64,000 nucleotides of DNA from Paulownia fortunei. Lineage: Eukaryota; Streptophyta; Magnoliopsida; Lamiales; Paulowniaceae. The DNA lies in assembly GCA_019321725.1 (NCBI GenBank), contig CM033120.1:6391694-6455693 (forward strand), given 5' to 3'. The notes below the pieces were generated by a model, which saw only the letters and a program-made list of their open reading frames with translations, was not told where the DNA came from and made no database searches. This document shows positions 56,881 to 64,000 of the stretch, piece by piece (within the stretch, counting starts at the first letter, position 1; each line of letters opens with the position of its first letter). The translations under genes were made by a program, and so were the position numbers.

Positions 56881-58427
56881 CTATCTACTTCTCTCGCAAT
56901 TTGCTTTCTGAAAGATTGTAGTCCACCTTGTGCAACAATCATAAGGGTCTTTGTCTTTCAACCAATGGATCTCGACAAATATTTTGGGTGCATAATCCCA
57001 TACTTCATAACATATTATTTAATGTCAAGAAATAAGATATTTATTCATGATTAAAAAAAAGTTTTATTTTTTTATGTCAATCGGCTTCAAAATTTAAAGT
57101 TACGACATCTTGAGTTGCACCTATGTGAGCATTTGTATAACTGATTTTCCGAAAGGAAAAAAAATAAAAAAAATACCTATTCATCTTGACTACTGGCCCA
57201 AAGAAATAGTAATTAGGTTCCATTTGAAAATATCTTGACTTCAGTAGTTCTTTTTTTCCCTGCAATGGCACGGAAAATTGCTTTTCAATTAAAATGTAAA
57301 AATAACTAACTGTTAACTTAATAATTCAAATGTTTAAGAATTAAACGATAAATAAGCATACCAAATGCAAAATAAGATGTAAAAAAGTTATTTCAATTAG
57401 TTGCATTTAAATTATTCTCAAGCCTTTAATTCCTATAAATCTTTTGAAGATTTTCTAAAAATATTATTAGCTTATTTCGTTCAATATTTATGTTTAGGGT
57501 TCTCAATCATATATATACTTGTCTAAAGATTTGCAATTTTTCACCCAGTATATATCTTAAAGGAAAATGTATATGTCTTTATAAGTGCTAGGGCCAACGT
57601 TACACAAATTTGTTTAATTTTAATAAGTAATTCAAAAACTTTTTATTATCTAAGTTCATATTGTTTATTGATATTTGTGTGCATGGCCTTCGTGTGGTTT
57701 TTCTCTTAAATATCATATTTTATATTAAGTATATTGTACAGGTCAATGTTTATTAATTTGACTTGATTAAACGGTGCATATCTATTATATTTTAAAATTT
57801 AAAATAATTATCGAAAAGTATGATGTGCTTCACAGTATAACATTTTTTTCTACAATTGAATCACTGCTTGAAGACGATCAAGTTTTTTAGTAATTTGATA
57901 TTTATTTTGTGTTGTCATCAAAGCTATCAATTCTTTTTAAATGTCTTACATTTTAGATAACTTAACACAAATTTCTTGTTAAATATCAATTCTTTTTACT
58001 AATTTGATGTTTTTAAATTCAGACTGATGATTAACCTGACAATAAAATGGTTCATTGAATCACTAATATGTTGGCTCAGTTTCAAAAAATTGATTGACAC
58101 CAATTAATATATATATATATATATCTTTTATTTGTTAATTTAATAATTATATAATTGTTTTAGATATTAGTATATAAGAAAAAGTATGATAAATATGTTC
58201 TTCATTGTATTTATTTTTTCAAATTATGCATCTAAAGAGTTCATACTGGAACATTAAAATGCAGCTTAAATCATAAAAAACCATCAAATTAGCAAAGAGT
58301 GCTGGTAAAAGAAACAAAATTTTAATTAATTTTAAATGCATTAAAAAAGCTGGGGACCGTTGGATTTTCTCCCATTTCCTAGATTCCAATTTCCTCCGCT
58401 TAATTACTTGTTCAATTTATGAAATAA
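56881..58427. other. AT-rich intergenic DNA
   Basis: No transposon or gene homology is recognised. The frames at 56785-57054 and 57077-57271 have low-complexity composition and no motif. An (AT)n run is present near 58106-58124. Confidence 0.5.
58106..58124. repeat. (AT)n microsatellite
   Basis: A short uninterrupted run of alternating T and A, about nine dinucleotides. Confidence 0.85.
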
Positions 58428-58727
58428 TTGCGTTCTTCAAATCCATCCATAGGAGAGAAGCAAAATCCAGTGGCACTGAAGTATAGATCTGAACATCTTA
58501 ATTTGGTTGGCCGCACCACAGACATGAAAGAAGAACGTTTTTGCCATTTTGTTACCTTCCAAGAAAATTTACACCACAATACCAGAGAGAGCAAACGTGG
58601 ATGGTGTAACGACGCAAGCCAGCAAACTCAGAGAATCGGTCCATCCGATCGTACCTGGTCGTACAGTCACCCAGTTTTGTGGGGGGTTTTTAACAGTGTT
58701 TTTATAATCATATGGGTGTTTTTATAA
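58428..58727 (+). other. GC-richer segment with weak open frame
   Basis: The block 58428-58690 is distinctly less AT-rich than its surroundings and holds a 99-codon frame (starting MRSSNPSIGEKQ). A 60-codon frame on the other strand overlaps it. I recognise no domain, and there is no clear TATA box or splice pattern tied to it. It could be a decayed exon or a promoter-proximal piece of a lost gene. A coding role is not supported. Confidence 0.2.
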
Positions 58728-58745
58728 TCAGATGGGTGTTTAAAT
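58690..58745. repeat. Short tandem repeat, about 22-bp period
   Basis: GTGTTTTTATAATCATATGG is followed by a second near-copy and a third partial one (GTGTTTAAATC). Confidence 0.75.
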
Positions 58746-58759
58746 CAGTTTTGTTAATA

Positions 58760-59160
58760 ATTAGTGGCGGTGAAATCGGTTTAATAAAAATTGATTATAT
58801 TTTATTATTTTATTATATAAAAAAATAATATAATAAATTAATTATTATATAATATATTTTAAATATAAAAAATAAATAAATAACTATCTAAAAAACCATA
58901 TAACAAAACATAAAATTCAAATAATCACATAAATATAACAAAATATCAAATTTAAACTTTTTAAAAAAATTAAAAATAATTTTTTTTTAAAAAAAAATGA
59001 GAACCGGTTAAACCAATTTTGGTCGGTTCTGGCTAGTTTTGACCGGTCAAACTATTTTATGGGTCTAATCGAACCAAATCGACCTCTAATTTTCAATTGG
59101 ATCGGTTGAATCGGTCTATCCAGTCTGATTTTGAAAACTTGGTTTTTAACTAATTTGATA
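58760..59160. repeat. Possible non-autonomous DNA transposon remnant with CCGGTT motifs
   Basis: It contains an AT-rich core and a right part with repeated AACCGGTT, GGTCGGTT and GACCGGTCAA motifs. These look like the multi-copy CCGGTT repeats known from many plant genomes. Left and right termini and a target-site duplication could not be defined. Confidence 0.28.
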
Positions 59161-59182
59161 GATTTTTTTACATCATCTTTTA

Positions 59183-59620
59183 GGGTGTTTGAGTGAGTTT
59201 ATAAATTCTTTAAAACATCTTAAAATATATTTGAAAAAATACTTGAAAATTTATAAAATGTCATAAGTGTTTTTTAATATTTTTACAAAGTGAACTTATA
59301 AACTTTCAGTACAAAATGTTAGAATCTCATAAATTCTTTTTAAAAAAATAAAAAAAACTCAATTTATTATTTTTAAGATTTTAATAAACTCTTTTAGATT
59401 TGACCATTTTTAATAACATTTTATAATCTTATAAGTTCCAAAATTTTACTTTATCCAAACATTTCAAAATTTTATTTTTAAAGTAAGATCTAATATCTTT
59501 TTAAAGAACTTATTTTTAAAATAAAATATAACATCTAATAAATTTCAAAAATATCTTATATGATATCTGAAATTATAATATTTTTTAAATAAATTTAGCC
59601 AAATAAAATAGCTGGCTTGC
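59183..59620. repeat. Possible MITE-like AT-rich inverted repeat
   Basis: The left edge GGGTGTTTGAGTGAGTTTAT and right-hand segments such as TTTATCCAAACATTTC and ATTTAGCCAAATAAA are roughly complementary, with many short palindromes such as CTTATAAGTTC between them. The ends are imprecise and no target-site duplication is clear. Confidence 0.25.
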
Positions 59621-62520
59621 AGTTTAACCCACCGATCCAATGGGTTGGATTTTATTTTGGAAACATTGATATGCATTTGCCCTACAAAGTCAAGTAAAAA
59701 TTAATTGTAAATTGTCCTCTTTTCTCTAATAGGTATATTTAGCTGAATATGTCAAGTTGACATACTACGACGAGTTTGAGTATTCTAAATTATTTTTTGT
59801 ACAACATTTTAATGTGGGTCTAAGAGGCTGTTGATAACGCCGAGCAAAAATCTGTAAAAGTTCATCAAGGCATTAAATGCAGAGGGTTAGTGAGATTTTA
59901 TAGCGTTTTGCTTTGGCACGAGGGATTTTATAGTGGCATTATCATCAGCCAACCTAAAATTATTAGAAGACACATCTTTAAATTTGCCAGCCTTGTTTTT
60001 GATGTTTACTCGGACTTGTACTTAGAGATAATTTTGTGCTAGATTGAAATGAATATTGTCGTTGTTGTCTAAGTCATAGCGGGATTGGAAGGCTAATTTG
60101 TTGTCTGCAATTTTATTTTTTTGTAAAGAAGTGTATTTATTGGGTAATCAAAAACTTTATCGACTAAAATCTGAATTCAGTTCAATATCCAAGAAGATGA
60201 AAAGACGAAAAAGAGCATGTAAAAACTATAATATCAATAATCGAATGGAGTATTTATAGTTAAGCAAAGGGATTTGGTTCAATAAATGACTTAATTTTTT
60301 ATCCGGTATTGCTTTTATTAATTATTTTAAATTATTTTATTTGGTAAATGACTATTTTGCCGTTAATAAATAGGATTCATCAATAGTGTATATGTAACTA
60401 TTTTGAACAACATATATTTTATTGGGTCACAAACCTTGAAAAATTCATATGAGTTACATAACACTAGGACTATTCATGTCGATGTAACATAAAACTATTC
60501 AAGAATTAGACAAAGCACAAAGCATCTTTGAGATTAAGACATAATGCAGCTAATGCAACTTCTATTTGAGGCGCGACTCTATTGCTCTTTGAAAATAGTC
60601 TCCAAGCTATTCTGTGGACTTGGCTTGGGTTCGAGCAAAGTCCTCCAGAGTTCTAGATCAAGAATATCATGAGTAAATATCTGTATATGCTACCTCCTTC
60701 TAAGATTGTGCTCACTTTACATCCCAAGTGTGTGAAAGGTGTAAATATTATTGTGTGCAGAAACGACAATTTGTTGAGAAATGTATTTTTCTTGTATTTT
60801 TGGGGGATATTTTGTTGTCATATAATATATTTATTTAACTTTGTACTTTTTCAAAATGTTATTTTTTTTATATATATGTAAGCGAAGAAGGATTTCCTCA
60901 CTCGAGGTAAATAGCGCTCTTAAATGTGATATTGGACTTGCAAGGCTGCAACTGCACCGTACATCTTTATATGTTGAAATAGTAACGATGTACATAAAAA
61001 TAAAATAAAAATATAATATCTGATTTTTGCCCTCCAATTTTTTTTTAAAAATCATTTTTGACCTTCCTCTGCATATACTACTAAACAAAATATCATCACA
61101 AAAAATGAATAACATTTGATGATAAGGATATAAAGTATGTCTTATATTCGATCTGAAATTTAGTATTTTTTTTTTATATCGAATGAATCAAATTGAAATG
61201 TATTTTCTTACTCATTACCACATAAGGTACTTAGACTATTGTTATTTATGATTCTACCTTTGTGACCGGAAAAAAGTAAACTATTATCTTAAATAAAGTA
61301 TATATGTATATAAGTGTATATTCCACCACACTTTTTTCAATTGGTTTGTTATTGCCCACTTATTTCTAACTATTGACAACAGTTTGATTGTTATTAATCT
61401 CAGTGTTTCCCTGAAAATAAATTAGTCCATCTCTCCTAAATTCTCTTTCCTTTTTCAAACGTCCCAAAATGAGGTTTTGTTTTGAAAAAAAAAAAGGTTG
61501 TTTTTCATAACTAACCTCTTAATTAAAACAGTGACGTAGCATAGCAAGCTCACAATCACTGCTTGTAGTAGGAAAAAGTGTATGTGTAAAAATATATAAA
61601 AAAATTATATTTCAACTTTAATTTAAAACTCTGTATCGAATAAAAATAAACACATTTCTCACAGAACCGAGTTGGAGTGTGTGATTATCAATTCTAAATA
61701 TACTTAAAAATTAAATAACGATAATAGTCACGATCTGCTGCTTCTTATAATGTCTCAAAATCCAGGGTGGCCACTAGAACATTTCGCCCAATCTAAAAAA
61801 TGAAAAATACAAAAGAGTAAAAATGAGAGATTGGTGATGCGGAGAAATGAGATCACTTCATTTCTCAGACAGCTTCTCACGTTCCCCAGTACTCAACGTT
61901 CTGAAAAATACAGTAGTACTTAGTGAAAAATCAAATTGCATATGTCGACTTCACCATATAAATCCAAAACCTACTGCTCCATGTTAGAATAGTGAAAAAA
62001 GTATACAAGAGTACAAAATAACTGTAGCCACAAGAATTTCTTGGGATAATAGGAAGAATCTACTTGCAAATACATTTTCCATATTTTATTGCTAGTATTT
62101 ATAATCACGCTGGAAACCCTTTTTGTGTACCATTCTTTTCTATCAACTTATTGGTTATTTGTTTTATTTTTGTACTGAGGGGATGAATAGTTACAAAAGG
62201 TATCATTTAGTTTATGGAACATTCTAGAGCTTTATATATTTTAAGGTTAATCTTGCAAAAAATTCTTTGAAGTTTGGTTAAAAACAAAAAACAACCTATT
62301 GAATTTTGAAATTACAAATATCCTCAAGGACCAACGGACGTTGCAAAAGTTAATGAAAATTGTCAAAAGTCCATTTTACTCGAAGTCCATCACCTAACCA
62401 TGATTGAAGCCCACATTATTTTTCGTTAATCATCGTTTGTTGAAAAGGATAGCCTCCATTACCATAACATAGGTTTTTACAATATAATCTTTGCACAAAA
62501 TGCATGATTAATTCTTACTC
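59621..62520. other. AT-rich intergenic DNA
   Basis: No gene is recognised on either strand. The frames at 60669-60881, 60831-61115 and elsewhere are short and low-complexity. A poly-A run lies near 61485-61495. The segment 62245-62350 (TTGCAAAAAATTCTTTGAAG and what follows) resembles a dispersed plant repeat, without defined ends. Confidence 0.45.
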
Positions 62521-62524
62521 TCCA

Positions 62525-62925
62525 TAAATGGTGGGGCGGGTAGAAAGTTCCAAGCAGGAAACAATCGTGGATTCTACCACCAATGAATACATCGTTGCAC
62601 GTGATGCTGTGAAAGAAGGTGTTTGGATAAGGAACTATGTTCAAGCATTGAGCTTAGTTCTATCCCTTGTTGATCAAGTACTTTTGTACTACAGTAACAT
62701 TGGGGCGATTGCATAAGCAAAGAATCCAAGATCTCACTATAGATCCAAGAACATTATGAGGCGATACCATCTTATCAAGGAGATGGTTGGTAAAGTCTAT
62801 GTCAAAGTGGAGAGAGCTGCTTTAATAGAAAACATAGCACACCTATTGACAAACCCCTTAGCATAAAAGGTATTTGAAGGACATATTGAGAAGAAAGGCC
62901 TAGGCATTTGGCTTCAGGTCAAGTA
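62525..62925 (+). pseudogene. CopS (Ty1/copia) RNase H C-terminal part
   Basis: The frame opens within VESSKQETIVDSTTNEYIVA, the copia RNase H signature with a catalytic Asp (DST). It continues with AVKEGVWIRN, YYSNIGAIA (usual DNxGAI, so the Asp is Ser) and after a stop the AKNPRSHYRSK region. RRYHLIKEMVG, a LTNPLA segment and KVFEGHIEKKGL end the polyprotein. Two in-frame stops are visible. Everything upstream of about 62525 (gag, protease, integrase, RT) is missing, so the element is 5'-truncated or rearranged. The downstream polypurine tract and LTR fit the copia order. Confidence 0.9.
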
Positions 62926-62931
62926 GGAGAC
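62921..62931 (+). other. CopS polypurine tract
   Basis: AAGTAGGAGAC lies directly before the LTR start TGTTGGAG, as in copia elements. Confidence 0.75.
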
Positions 62932-64000
62932 TGTTGGAGTAGTGTCCGACAAGCCAATTAATGGCTGTCATTATACTCTTATAAAAACAATCTTATTCGA
63001 TACATATTAGTAAAAATTGGCATTCTCTTTATCTTTAATTGCATTTAATCAATTAGATAAAGTCCCTCGATCATATTTAGCTATGAGGTATGATCGTACA
63101 TATGATGATAAATTTTGTAACATTCCTCTATGGCTTTGGTCTTAAATTAGTTTTGAGTCATAGGTTAAATAAGATGGGACATCGATAAGCCCATAAAGAC
63201 ACACGCATATGATGCATGCTCGAAAGGAGGATGTTTCGCTCCTTAGGTATTGGCATCGGAATGCTAGTTTTAGAGTAGTGCATGACGAGCCAATTAGTGG
63301 TCGTTTGTATACTTTTGTAAAAATAGTCTTATTCGAAATATATTAACAAATTTGATATTTTTTTATCTTCAATTGCATTTAGTCAATTAGATAAAGTTTT
63401 TAGACTATACTTAGCTACGAGGCATGATAATACATATATGGCAATCACAGAACATGCCTCTATTACTTTGATTTTAAATTAGTTGAGTCGTGAGTTCATT
63501 GAGATGGGATATTAGTAAGCCCATAAAGACTCACACACAAGATTCATGCTCGAAAGGATGATATCTCGCTCTATAGACATTAGCATAGTGATGACAGTGC
63601 ATATGTATGGGTGCTCGATAGGGAACGAGTACAATGAATAGGCTCAGGGAAAATTTTCACTGGAAACGTTGTTCGTCAAATGAGAATTTCTCAGTTACGA
63701 TAATGCATGAATTAGTTCTTTGACTTGAGGTATCATGATAGCCTTCTACACGATATTATTTGGTTTTATGTATTTTCTGACATGATAATTACAATGGGTT
63801 TACGTTGGGTATATGGAGGTTAATAAGTGGACAACAAAATTATGTCACATATTTGGTAGAATAGGTAAATCTCTTATACATTTTATGGTCCTTGACTCGA
63901 AGAGACATTGGCCAGAGTAGGATGAATGTTAGACGAGAAATTTTTAGTGATTCATCAAGAGTCAATATGACTAGAAATGAAATTGTAATTAATAATTCAA
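62932..64000 (+). mobile_element. CopS 3' LTR, runs off the window
   Basis: The LTR starts TGTTGGAGTAGTG after the polypurine tract. Its first part is a direct duplication of 336 bp. From 63694 on it matches 52529-52830, the other CopS LTR in this window. The end lies outside the window. Confidence 0.85.
62937..63605. repeat. 336-bp tandem duplication in CopS LTR U3
   Basis: GAGTAGTG at 62937 and again at 63273 begin two units with the same block order: CGACAAGCCAATTA/CGAGCCAATTAG, TCTTATTCGA, a TTGCATTTA-TCAATTAGATAAAG segment, GATGGGA, AAGCCCATAAAGAC and CATGCTCGAAAGGA. They are clearly diverged, so the duplication is old or inherited by the family. Confidence 0.9.

Noticed and set aside
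1..64000. CRISPR arrays, bacterial operons, rRNA or tRNA genes
   Set aside because: No spacer-repeat array, no cloverleaf-capable conserved tRNA blocks and no rRNA segments were seen; the short GGTTCGAG at about 60638 lacks the rest of a tRNA.

Overview
The window looks like repeat-rich plant nuclear DNA, probably a dicot. It is AT-rich, has no bacterial gene organisation, and about 56 kb of the 64 kb is nested, decayed LTR retrotransposon sequence. The protein relics are plant Ty3/gypsy (chromovirus and Athila-like) and Ty1/copia pol domains, and the primer-binding sites match plant tRNA-iMet and tRNA-Asp types. I found no intact host gene. The species cannot be named from the sequence. Every coding relic carries stops, frameshifts or lost catalytic residues.

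Working family names used below: TekA, a chromovirus with an LTR of about 2.84 kb that starts TGTAATACCC and ends GTTGTGACA; TekB, a related chromovirus with a 1.4-1.7 kb LTR starting TGTAATGCCC; TekC, known here only from 2.65 kb LTRs starting TGTGATACCC; AthE, Athila-like, 1.52 kb LTR; LtrG, 1.6 kb solo LTRs; CopS, a SIRE-like copia.

Layout. 1-4776: TekA copy A1 (minus), interrupted by an LtrG solo LTR. 4777-8244: a TekA LTR shared by A1 and the next copy, A2, with an internal 627-bp duplication. 8245-33425: TekA copy A2 (minus), which holds a nested TekB element, a TekC solo LTR, a 5.6-kb inversion that split both, a TekA solo LTR, an LtrG solo LTR, and a 2.64-kb LTR-gag-protease segment present three times in tandem. 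33426-36261: the upstream LTR of A2. The whole TekA array sits in the gag of an Athila-like element. 36262-50436: an AthE array (minus), again two elements sharing one LTR, with a TekC solo LTR in pol and a patched upstream LTR. 50437-54393: LTR-like DNA including a short GC-containing repeat array and a copia LTR. 54394-56880: LTR-less TekA copy A3 (minus). 56881-62520: AT-rich intergenic DNA without recognisable genes. 62525-64000: the 3' end of a copia element running off the window.

History inferred from nesting: AthE first, then the TekA array inside it. TekB and the TekC LTR then entered TekA, and an inversion of about 12517-18104 broke both. The tandem copies arose before the two solo LTRs inside them, because each insertion is present in only one copy. 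No novel functional system was found. The points of interest are structural: the inversion (supported by restored reading frames and target-site duplications), the tandem triplication, LTR-sharing arrays in two unrelated families, and lesions shared between copies.
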